From: Actinomycetes bacterium
GTDB lineage: Bacteria; Actinomycetota; Actinomycetes; Propionibacteriales; Nocardioidaceae
Length of the DNA stretch: 6,531 nt
Reading direction: 5' to 3'
Assembly: GCA_023415395.1 (NCBI GenBank)
Contig: JAEZKN010000559.1
Coordinates: forward strand, 1 to 6,531
Below, piece after piece: positions 1 through 6,075 of this stretch. Under the pieces are notes generated by a model that was not told the origin of the DNA, made no database searches, and was given only the letters and a program-made list of their open reading frames with translations. The position numbers and the translations under genes are program-made. Every line of letters begins with the position of its first letter. Positions within the stretch are counted from its first letter, which is position 1.

Positions 1-780
1 GTCGAGGGCGGACTGCCCGAGGCGGTCGATCCGCATGCCGTACGCCGCGGTCGCCACGACCGACAGACCGGGCGCCGCCTCGAGCCCGGCCGGCAGGCCG
101 GTGAGAGAGTCGGGGCGGTCGGCCAGCGTCCGCAGGACCAGCGGGTTCCCGTCGGCCAGCTGCACGATCCGGTCCACCTGCTGCTCGCTGAGCGCCCGGC
201 CGGAGGCGCGCACGACCTCGCGGGCCGCGCCGGGGTCGAGCCGCGGGAGGTCGAGCACGGGCAGTCCGTCGAAGGCGTCCGACTCGTCCGGACGCAGCGC
301 GACCAGCACGAGGAGCGCGTCCGCGACGAGCCGGCGGGCGACGAAGGCCAGCGCCTCGGCCGAAGGCCGGTCGAGCAGGTGGGCATCGTCGACGACCACG
401 ACGGTCGGCTGCGCCTCGCTGGCCCGGGTCAGGAGGGTCAACACCCCAGCCGAGATGGCGAACCGGTCGACCACTCCCCCGTCGCGCAGGGCCAGGGCGG
501 TACCGAGCGCCTCGGCCTGCGGAGGAGGCAGGGCCGCCACCTGATCGAGCAGCGGGCGCAGGAGCGCGGCCAGGCCGGCGAACGGGAGCTCCCTCTCGAC
601 CTCCGCCCCACGGGCTCGCAGCACCTGCAGCCCGGCGGCCCGGGTCACGCCCTCCTCGAGCAGCTCGCTCTTGCCGATCCCGGGCTCGCCGCGGACCACC
701 AGGACGCCGCTCTGGCCGAGGCGGGCTCCGGCCAGCAACGCCTCGAGGTCGCGCTGGGCCTGGCGGCGCCCGACCAACAT
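1..780 (-). CDS. LuxR/MalT-type (LAL) regulator, ATPase domain, 3'-partial
   Basis: This is the first 260 residues of a large ATP-dependent transcriptional regulator; the gene runs off the left edge. The protein opens MLVGRRQAQRDLEALL, the usual start of AAA_16/STAND ATPase domains in LuxR-family regulators. A Walker A loop GEPGIGKS lies at residues 31-38, a Walker B strand VVVVDDAHLLD at about 127-137, an arginine-containing sensor strand (LVALRPDES) after it, and the typical LADGNPLVL segment near residue 210. Family members are usually 850-950 residues and carry a C-terminal LuxR helix-turn-helix that binds DNA; that part is outside the window, so the HTH is inferred. The gene is divergent from the methyltransferase/fusion operon at 897 and is the natural candidate for its regulator. 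The ATG at 780 lacks a Shine-Dalgarno sequence but sits just after a -10-like TAGACT, which suggests a leaderless transcript. A STAND ATPase with another output domain is the alternative. Confidence 0.88.
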   Translation of the reverse strand, partial: MLVGRRQAQRDLEALLAGARLGQSGVLVVRGEPGIGKSELLEEGVTRAAGLQVLRARGAEVERELPFAGLAALLRPLLDQVAALPPPQAEALGTALALRDGGVVDRFAISAGVLTLLTRASEAQPTVVVVDDAHLLDRPSAEALAFVARRLVADALLVLVALRPDESDAFDGLPVLDLPRLDPGAAREVVRASGRALSEQQVDRIVQLADGNPLVLRTLADRPDSLTGLPAGLEAAPGLSVVATAAYGMRIDRLGQSALD

Positions 781-785
781 CCCCG

Positions 786-791
786 AAGTCT
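786..791 (-). promoter_or_regulatory. Possible -10 box for a leaderless LAL transcript
   Basis: On the minus strand this reads TAGACT, which fits the actinobacterial -10 pattern TANNNT. Six bases (TCGGGG) separate it from the ATG at 780, so transcription would start at or next to the A of the start codon. This agrees with the lack of a Shine-Dalgarno sequence. No good -35 is visible about 17 bp upstream. This is inference from spacing only. Confidence 0.4.
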
Positions 792-817
792 ACGGACCAG
801 GGGGGCCACCGGATGCG

Positions 818-847
818 AGGTCGGGGCGCCGGGATCGAAGGTCGGGG
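818..847. repeat. Two direct 9-bp repeats AGGTCGGGG, 21-bp period
   Basis: AGGTCGGGG occurs at 818-826 and again at 839-847. The start-to-start distance is 21 bp, two turns of B-DNA, so both copies face the same side of the helix. They lie between two divergent genes, one of which encodes a LAL regulator. MalT-type regulators bind direct, GGGG-containing boxes, so these could be operator half-sites. Chance recurrence in GC-rich DNA is possible. Confidence 0.35.
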
Positions 848-880
848 AACCGGTCGCGGCAGCCCGCCGGACCGGATCGA

Positions 881-890
881 GGAGAAGGAG
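881..890 (+). promoter_or_regulatory. Ribosome binding site of the methyltransferase gene
   Basis: GGAGAAGGAG ends six bases before the ATG at 897. The open frame extends upstream to 813, but this purine-rich Shine-Dalgarno decides the start at 897. The 28 extra residues upstream (rich in Arg and Gly) look non-coding. Confidence 0.75.
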
Positions 891-896
891 CACGAC

Positions 897-1982
897 ATGA
901 CCGCCCAGTCCACCACCCCGCCCGTGGAGCTCGACGAGGCCGCCCTGATGGCGTTCGTCTTCCGTGCCGTCGACGAGGTGGGCGCCTCGCTCAACTGCGC
1001 TCTCGTCGTGATGGGCGACCGCCTCGGCTACTACCAGGCCCTCGCCGACCGCGGGCCGCTCACCGCCCCGGAGCTCGCGCAGGCGACCGGGACCGCAGAG
1101 CGCTACGCGACCGAGTGGCTCAACGCGCAGGCCGCCGGCGACTTCGTCCGCTACGACCCGGCGTCGGGCCGCTACACCCTGCCAGCGGAGCACGCCGTCG
1201 CGCTGACCGACGCGTCCAGCCCGGCGTACCTGCCCGGCTTCTTCCAGATCGCGTTCGGCACGATCAGCGACGCCTCGCAGATCTTCGACCGCGCCCGGGA
1301 GGGCGACGGCCTCGGCTGGGGCGAGCACAGCCACGACGTCCACGACGGGTGCGAGCGGTTCTTCCGCCCCAGCTACGCCGCGAACCTGGTCTCCAGCTGG
1401 CTGCCGTCCCTCGACGGGGTCGTGCCCAAGCTCGAGCGCGGCGCCCGGGTGCACGACCTCGGCTGCGGCCACGGTGCCTCGACCGTCCTGCTGGCCGAGG
1501 CCTACCCGCGCTCCACGTTCGTCGGGTCGGACGCGCACGCCGGCTCGATCGACGTCGCCCGGGAGCGCGCCGCCGAGGCGGGGGTGGGCGACCGCGTCGA
1601 CTTCGAGACCGCCACGTCGACGACCCTGACCGGGTCGGGCTACGACCTGGTCACCGTGTTCGACGCCCTGCACGACATGGGCGACCCGGTCGGCTGCGCC
1701 CGCAGGGTGCACGACCTGCTCGCCGACGACGGCACCTGGATGATCGTGGAGCCGGCGGCCGGAGACCGGATCGAGGACAACCTCAACCCCGGGGGTCGTG
1801 CCTACTATCGGTTCTCGACCCTGCTGTGCACGCCCGCGTCGCTCTCCCAGGACGTCGGTCTCGCGATCGGGACCCAGGCCGGTCCGGCCCGGATCCGCGA
1901 CATCGTCACCGCCGCCGGATTCACCCGGTTCCGGATCGCGGCGCAGACGCCGTTCAACAACGTGCTGGAGGTCCGGAAGTGA
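897..1982 (+). CDS. SAM-dependent methyltransferase, Rv2258c-like, with winged-helix N-terminus
   Basis: A 361-residue class I methyltransferase. Residues about 28-100 (from VGASLNCALVVMGDRLG through WLNAQAAGDFVRYD) resemble the winged-helix/dimerisation module of plant O-methyltransferase-like and Rv2258c-type proteins. The SAM site is motif I, VHDLGCGHG, at 185-193 (glycines 189, 191, 193), followed by STFVGSDAH, whose Asp is in the usual ribose-binding position, and LVTVFDALHDMGDP as motif IV. The C-terminal signature EPAAGDRIEDN ... CTPASLSQDVG ... AGFTRFRIAAQTPFN is, from memory, typical of the family that includes mycobacterial Rv2258c. It probably methylates a small molecule in the cytosol; the substrate is unknown. 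Some family members are annotated as transcriptional regulators because of the winged helix, so a DNA-binding role cannot be excluded. Its TGA overlaps the GTG of the next gene, so the two are translationally coupled. Confidence 0.9.
   Translation: MTAQSTTPPVELDEAALMAFVFRAVDEVGASLNCALVVMGDRLGYYQALADRGPLTAPELAQATGTAERYATEWLNAQAAGDFVRYDPASGRYTLPAEHAVALTDASSPAYLPGFFQIAFGTISDASQIFDRAREGDGLGWGEHSHDVHDGCERFFRPSYAANLVSSWLPSLDGVVPKLERGARVHDLGCGHGASTVLLAEAYPRSTFVGSDAHAGSIDVARERAAEAGVGDRVDFETATSTTLTGSGYDLVTVFDALHDMGDPVGCARRVHDLLADDGTWMIVEPAAGDRIEDNLNPGGRAYYRFSTLLCTPASLSQDVGLAIGTQAGPARIRDIVTAAGFTRFRIAAQTPFNNVLEVRK
1967..1971 (+). promoter_or_regulatory. Ribosome binding site inside the methyltransferase gene
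   Basis: GGAGG lies seven bases before the GTG at 1979, within the last codons of the methyltransferase gene. It supports a GTG start that overlaps the upstream TGA as GTGA. The next in-frame ATG (2123) would cut into the first strand of the hydrolase fold, and the large open frame upstream of 1979 only shadows the methyltransferase gene. Confidence 0.7.
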
Positions 1983-4153
1983 CCCAGGCCCCGATCGCGC
2001 ACGGCGACGCCGACGCTCCAGCCAGCCGGGCGCTGCTGCCCGACCGGACCGGCGTCGCCGTGCGCGACGGCGTGCCGCTGGCGTGGTCGTCGTACGGCGC
2101 CGGCGACGTCACCGTGCTCCTGATGCCGACCTGGTCGATCGTGCCGTCGCGGATGTGGAAGGCGCAGGTGCCCTACCTCGCGCGGCACTTCCGGGTCGTG
2201 ACGTTCGACGGGCGCGGCTCCGGCGCGTCCGGTCGGCCCGAGGGCGCCGCGGCCTACACCGACGTGCAGTACGCCGCCGACACGGTCGCCGTGATGGACG
2301 ACGCCGAGGTCGATCGCGCCGTGCTGGTCTCGCTGTCGTGCGGCGGCACCTGGTCCGTGCACGTCGCCGCTGGTCATCCCGATCGGGTGCTCGGGCTCTT
2401 CTCGATCGCACCTGCCTGCGGGCTGTCCGTCCACGACCCGGTGCGCGAGGAGTTCGCGTGGTCCGAGCGCTACCCGCACGCGGAGGGCTGGGCGAAGTAC
2501 AACAAGCACCACTGGCTGGAGGGCGGCTACGAGGACTTCCTCGCCTTCTTCTTCGCGGCGATGTACCCCGAGCCGCACTCCACCAAGCAGATCGAGGACT
2601 GCGTGACCTGGGGACTGGACATCGCCCCCCAGACCCTGGTGGACACCACGGCCGGACGGCTCGGCTGCGACGGCGCCACCTGCACGTCGGTCGAGCCGCT
2701 GTGCAGCCAGGTGACCTGTCCGGTGCTGGTCGTGCACGGGACCGACGACCGGATCCGGGGTCATCAGATCGGTGAGCGGCTGGCCGAGCTGACGGGCGGC
2801 GAGCTCGTCCTCGTCGAGGACGCCGGTCACGGGCTGCCCGGCCGGGAGCCGGTGTGGGTCAACCACCAGGTCCGGCGGTTCGCCGAACGGTTCGCGCCGC
2901 CGCCCGCCAAGGCACCGACGCGCCGTTGGCAGCGGGCCGCGACGAGGCCGCGACGCGCCCTCTACCTCTCCTCGCCCATCGGCCTCGGCCACGCACGCCG
3001 CGACCTCGCCGTCGCCGACGCCCTGCGGGAGCTGCGCCCCGACCTCCAGGTCGACTGGCTCGCCCAGGACCCGGTCACCCGGGTGCTGACCGACCGCGGC
3101 GAGCGCGTTCACCCGGCCTCCGCCCACCTCGCGAACGAGTCCGGCCACGTCGAGGCCGAGTGCGGGGAGCACGACCTGCACGCGTTCCGCGCGGTCCGGC
3201 GGATGGACGAGATCCTCGTCAACAACTTCATGGTCTTCGACCAGCTGCTGGACGAGGAGCCGTATGACCTGGTGATCGGCGACGAGGCCTGGGAGGTCGA
3301 CCACTTCCTGCACGAGAACCCGGAGCTCAAGCGCTCGGCGTACGCCTGGCTGACCGACTTCGTCGGCTGGCTGCCGATGCCCGACGGTGGGGACGCCGAG
3401 GCCGCGCTGACCGCAGACCTGAACGCCGAGATGATCGAGCACCGGGCCCGCTTCCACCGGTTGCGGGACCGGTCGATCTTCGTCGGCAACGCCGCCGACG
3501 TCGTGCCGGACGCCTTCGGCGCCGGCCTGCCGGGCATCCGCGAGTGGACCGAGGAGAACTTCGACTTCGCCGGCTACGTGACCGGCTTCGACCCGTCAGG
3601 TCTGGGCGACCCCGCTGAGCTGCGGGCGCGGCTCGGCTTCCGCGCCGACGAGACGGTCTGCGTCGTCAGCGTCGGCGGGTCCGGCGTCGGCGCCCCGCTC
3701 CTGCGGCGGGTCCTCGACGCGGTGCCCGCGGCCCGGCGGCTGCGCCCCGCCCTGCGCTTCGAAGTCGTCGCCGGCCCGCGGATCGACCCCCGGTCGCTGC
3801 CAGCGCGCGACGGCGTCCGGGTGCACGGCTTCGTCCCCGACCTCACCGGCTGGCTCGCCGCCTGCGACGTCGCGGTGGTCCAGGGCGGCCTGACCACCTG
3901 CATGGAGCTCACCGCCCTCCGGAAGCCCTTCCTCTACCTCCCGCTGCGGCACCACTTCGAGCAGAGCTTCCACGTCCGGCACCGCCTCGAGCGGTACGGC
4001 GCGGGCACGTGCGTCGACTACGTCGCCACCCGGGACGCCGAGGCGTTCGCCAGCGCGATCGTGCGCGAGGCGCAGCGGGACACCGCGTCGTACCAGGCGG
4101 TCGAGACCGGAGGTGCGACCCGCGCGGCGCGGCTGCTCGCCGACCTGTTCTGA
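1979..4153 (+). CDS. Bifunctional alpha/beta-hydrolase / GT-B glycosyltransferase fusion
   Basis: A 724-residue two-domain enzyme. Residues about 17-305 form a full alpha/beta-hydrolase: oxyanion-side strand VLLMPTWSIVPSRMW, the FDGRGSGASGRP loop (76-87), nucleophile elbow SLSCGG with Ser120, probable acid in HGTDDR (Asp256/257) and His284 in EDAGHG. The segment WAKYNKHHWL ... HSTKQIEDC matches, from memory, an actinobacterial hydrolase group sometimes fused to cyclases. A Pro/Arg-rich linker (about 306-326) leads to a GT-B glycosyltransferase (about 327-724): YLSSPIGLGHARRDLA with His338 as likely base, GDEAWEVDHF (Asp435), a second Rossmann start CVVSVGGSG (561-569), and the donor-site motif QGGLTTCMEL (635-644) followed by PLRHHFEQSFH. 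Both halves have the normal length of free-standing enzymes, so this looks like a true fusion and not a misread. It likely glycosylates, and hydrolyses or transfers an acyl group on, the same substrate or pathway as the methyltransferase. No signal peptide or membrane span is seen. Confidence 0.88.
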   Translation: MTQAPIAHGDADAPASRALLPDRTGVAVRDGVPLAWSSYGAGDVTVLLMPTWSIVPSRMWKAQVPYLARHFRVVTFDGRGSGASGRPEGAAAYTDVQYAADTVAVMDDAEVDRAVLVSLSCGGTWSVHVAAGHPDRVLGLFSIAPACGLSVHDPVREEFAWSERYPHAEGWAKYNKHHWLEGGYEDFLAFFFAAMYPEPHSTKQIEDCVTWGLDIAPQTLVDTTAGRLGCDGATCTSVEPLCSQVTCPVLVVHGTDDRIRGHQIGERLAELTGGELVLVEDAGHGLPGREPVWVNHQVRRFAERFAPPPAKAPTRRWQRAATRPRRALYLSSPIGLGHARRDLAVADALRELRPDLQVDWLAQDPVTRVLTDRGERVHPASAHLANESGHVEAECGEHDLHAFRAVRRMDEILVNNFMVFDQLLDEEPYDLVIGDEAWEVDHFLHENPELKRSAYAWLTDFVGWLPMPDGGDAEAALTADLNAEMIEHRARFHRLRDRSIFVGNAADVVPDAFGAGLPGIREWTEENFDFAGYVTGFDPSGLGDPAELRARLGFRADETVCVVSVGGSGVGAPLLRRVLDAVPAARRLRPALRFEVVAGPRIDPRSLPARDGVRVHGFVPDLTGWLAACDVAVVQGGLTTCMELTALRKPFLYLPLRHHFEQSFHVRHRLERYGAGTCVDYVATRDAEAFASAIVREAQRDTASYQAVETGGATRAARLLADLF

Positions 4154-4288
4154 TCGGCGCCCTGGCCGCCGCCCTGGCCGAGGCGGCCGCGGTCGCAACG
4201 GTCTCGGCCCACGCGGTGAGCAGCGGCCACTCGCGGCGACCGAGTCGAGCTCGGGGTGGTCGGGGTCGTAGGAGAACGACGGGTTCAC
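4143..4288 (-). pseudogene. Short coupled gene start, apparently frameshifted (unknown family)
   Basis: The TGA of the gene at 4285-4830 overlaps a GTG as GTGA, giving a new frame from 4288. It reads VNPSFSYDPDHPELDSVAAS with G or C in the third position of 19 of its 20 codons, which is strongly coding-like. Beyond about 4230 that frame turns Arg/Pro-rich with poor codon bias, while the next frame reads EWPLLTAWAETVATAAASA and onward with good bias to about 4155. The two halves together look like one small protein of 45 or more residues broken by a frameshift, or by a sequencing error. Neither frame stops before running antisense into the end of the fusion gene, so the 3' end is unclear and may have been lost. 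I do not recognise the family. A chance open stretch in GC-rich DNA is the alternative. Confidence 0.35.
4164..4188. terminator. GC-rich hairpin in the convergent gap
   Basis: GGCCGCC (4164-4170) and GGCGGCC (4182-4188) form a perfect 7-bp stem with an 11-nt loop, ten bases after the stop of the fusion gene. There is no T-run; actinomycete terminators often lack one. It could serve the rightward operon or both strands. The same bases also include a direct repeat of GCCCTGGCCG (4159-4168, 4171-4180), and on the minus strand they read as Ala-rich coding sequence, so the hairpin may be incidental. Confidence 0.3.
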
Positions 4289-4830
4289 GGGTGCGCGGCC
4301 TCCGGTGCCGCGGTGCCCGCCCGTGGAACGGGACCGACGCCGGCCCTGCGCTCCGCCGCCGAAGCATGCACCTGACCGGGACCAGGGCCCGATCGGGCAG
4401 CGAGGGCGTCGGCCACCAGCCCGGTGACCATCGCGTACGCCGCCTTGTGCAGGAGGTCCACGACGAGCTCTCGCCGCGGCCAGGTCTGGGGAGGCGCGCC
4501 GACACCGGTGAGGTTCTCCAGGACCTGGTCGTTGGTCAGCCGAACGACGGCGAACTTGGCTGAGGACACCGGGCCACGCAGTCCGGCGTGGGCCATCAGC
4601 GACCTGAGGGGACCGAGCGCCACGCCCTGCCCGTAGTGCATGGCCAGGTTCCACACCCGGAGCCTGCCACCTACGTGATCCTCCGTGCCGGTCAAGCGCT
4701 CCAGGACCCGCGCCGGGACGTGAGAGTCCGGTCTGGCCGTCAGGCGTTGCTCGACCTTCTCCAGCACCGTCATCGCGACCACGCCCGCGCCACCGGCCGT
4801 GACACCCTCGCGGAGGATCTTCGTGAGCAT
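4285..4830 (-). CDS. Small conserved hypothetical protein, possibly membrane-associated
   Basis: A 181-residue protein of unknown function. The N-terminus is MLTKILREGVTAGGAGVVAM, a short basic lead then a Gly/Ala-rich hydrophobic stretch (9-23). Two more apolar segments follow at about 62-80 (LAMHYGQGVALGPLRSLM) and 122-143 (the stretch containing DLLHKAAYAMVTGL). The central sequence RLTNDQVLENLTGVGAPP (97-114) followed by TWPRRELVVD looks highly conserved, and I recall similar unnamed actinobacterial proteins, but this is memory and not a search. The last 35 residues are Pro/Ala/Gly-rich and probably disordered. I chose the ATG at 4830 because the protein family seems to begin with this basic-hydrophobic segment; an in-frame ATG at 4899 would add 23 residues (with a weak GGGGA upstream) that look non-homologous. 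It lies 96 bp downstream of the truncated oxidase (27 bp with the longer start). Confidence 0.75.
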   Translation of the reverse strand: MLTKILREGVTAGGAGVVAMTVLEKVEQRLTARPDSHVPARVLERLTGTEDHVGGRLRVWNLAMHYGQGVALGPLRSLMAHAGLRGPVSSAKFAVVRLTNDQVLENLTGVGAPPQTWPRRELVVDLLHKAAYAMVTGLVADALAARSGPGPGQVHASAAERRAGVGPVPRAGTAAPEAAHP

Positions 4831-4926
4831 GCCGACCGGTACCCGACAGGACGGAACACACCCCGTAGCCGGCTGACAAACGCTTGGGACAGGATCCATG
4901 ACTGGTCCCCGTGAGTCGGCACCACG

Positions 4927-6075
4927 TCACGACATCGGCGTCCCGTCCTCGAACGTCCCCGGGATGGGGTGGTTGGAGACGAAGACGGAGGTGGGGTCGA
5001 TCGCGGACCTGATCCCCACCAGCCGGCGCCACGTGAGTGGGTCGAACGCCCGCCGGACGTCGGTGAGGTTCTCCACGAAGTTCAGGTAGGCCGGTCGCAC
5101 CCCGTGCCGCGACACTGCGTCGACGACGGCACGGGCGCTTCCGCTGACGGCGGTGGCTGCCTCAGCCGTCGGGGCGACTCCCCCGGCCCACAGCAGGAAC
5201 TCACCAGGCAGGTGGTTCAGCGCCCCGCCTCCCTCGTCGGGATGAGCGAGAGCGCCGCCCAGCTGCCTGAGCTCGACGATCAGCAGTGCGGGCGGCGCAT
5301 CCGGGCCCGCCACGGCGAGCAGGTCACTGGCGGCAGCGTCGCTGAGCGACGCCAGGACGACCGAGTCGGACACCACCGGCAGCGGGTCCTCCGGGTCCAT
5401 GTGGAGTCGGACCAGGGCGTCCGTGGTGGTGCTGGCGAACGTGTCGACCTCGGGCTGGAGGGCGCGCAGCGGGGCGAGCTGTTCGGACCCGAGGGCCTGG
5501 TCGGCCTGGGCCGCGCCATCGATCATCACGACGCGACGCCCGCGGAGGTGGTCGGGGAGGTCGGGCAGTGCGGGGAAGTTGAGGAGACGGAACGACGTCG
5601 TGATGTTCGCCGGCGCGGTCGTGGCCCAGTCGCGCCACACCCGAAGGACCCGCTCCGCATGGACCTGGTCCCACATCAGCATGCCGGCGTAGACCGACCG
5701 CACCTCGACGAGCTCGATCTCGATGGAGGTGACCACGCCGAAGTTGCCGCCGCCACCGCGCACGGCCCAGAACAGCTCGACGTTGCTCTCGCTGTCGGCG
5801 TGCACGTGCCGACCGTCGGCCAGGACGACGTCGATCCCCCGGACGTGGTTGCTCGCCAGGCCGTGGGACCGGGCGAACCAGGAGAGCCCACCGCCGAGGA
5901 GGTAGCCCGCGACGCCGACGTTCGGCGAGGACCCGTGCAGGGCGGTCAGCCCCACCTTGCCAGCAGCGATCGCCCTCGTCCGGGTCTCGCCGGGGTCGGG
6001 CCGGGGTCGGGCCGGCCGGGTGAAGACGGCCTCGTCCCGGGTCAGCCGGTGGCGGCAGCGGCCGCCATGACCCAC
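4927..6075 (-). pseudogene. N-terminally truncated FAD-linked oxidase (BBE/PCMH family)
   Basis: The frame is open from a GTG at 6075, but oxidase homology begins only at about 5990. Clear family features are LTALHGSSPNVGVAGYLLGG, SWFARSHGLASN, VLADGRHVHAD, LFWAVRGGGGNFGVVTSIE (second half of the FAD-binding PCMH domain) and the C-terminal BBE segment YLNFVENL ... RLVGIRSAIDPTSVFVSNHP. Intact members (about 450-470 residues) carry roughly 110-140 residues before the LHGSSP motif, including the first FAD-binding subdomain and an R/A-x-GGH motif that often holds the flavin. Here at most 42 residues precede it and the motif is absent. ETRTRAIAAG may be a remnant of the strand before a missing helix. 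The only available starts lie inside the upstream gene or lack a ribosome binding site. Without the first subdomain it should not bind FAD, so I call it a remnant, although no stop codon interrupts the rest. Confidence 0.7.
5990..6011. repeat. 11-bp perfect tandem duplication
   Basis: CCGGGGTCGGG occurs twice back to back (5990-6000 and 6001-6011), followed by a related CCGGCCGGG. It lies between the stop of the alpha/alpha-barrel gene (6042) and the first recognisable oxidase residues (about 5990), where the oxidase N-terminus is missing. An 11-bp unit is not a multiple of three, so gain or loss of a copy shifts the frame. Confidence 0.65.

Larger units (their letters stand above)
781..896. 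promoter_or_regulatory. Divergent intergenic control region
   Basis: These 116 bp separate the start codons of the leftward LAL regulator and the rightward methyltransferase, so promoters and operators of both units should lie here. What can be seen is a -10-like hexamer for the leftward gene (786-791), two direct copies of AGGTCGGGG (818-826 and 839-847) and a strong ribosome binding site (881-890). I see no convincing -35/-10 pair for the rightward operon, which is common in GC-rich actinomycete promoters. Confidence 0.6.

Noticed and set aside
35..900. Two plus-strand open frames over the regulator
   Set aside because: Ser/Arg-rich shadows of the minus-strand P-loop ATPase, whose Walker A and B motifs are unmistakable.
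645..1712. 355-codon open frame on the minus strand
   Set aside because: Antisense to the methyltransferase gene and the regulator start; no recognisable motifs, and the methyltransferase is clearly on the plus strand.
671..1978. Upstream extension of the fusion protein's frame, giving an apparent 1160-residue protein
   Set aside because: This part is Arg/Pro-rich shadow translation of the methyltransferase gene in another frame; the GTG at 1979 with GGAGG and the start of hydrolase homology mark the true start.
1805..3457. 550-codon open frame on the minus strand
   Set aside because: Antisense to the hydrolase-glycosyltransferase fusion; its low-complexity Val/Gly/Asp/Arg composition is typical of GC-rich shadow frames.
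4831..4926. Possible promoter (TTGTCA on the minus strand at 4874-4879) before the small conserved gene
   Set aside because: No acceptable -10 hexamer at 16-18 bp spacing; a lone -35-like hexamer is not enough.
3596..5032. 478-codon minus-strand frame spanning several genes
   Set aside because: It crosses the oxidase end, the small conserved gene and the fusion gene in non-coding phases; only the 20-codon stretch from 4288 looks coding and is reported separately.
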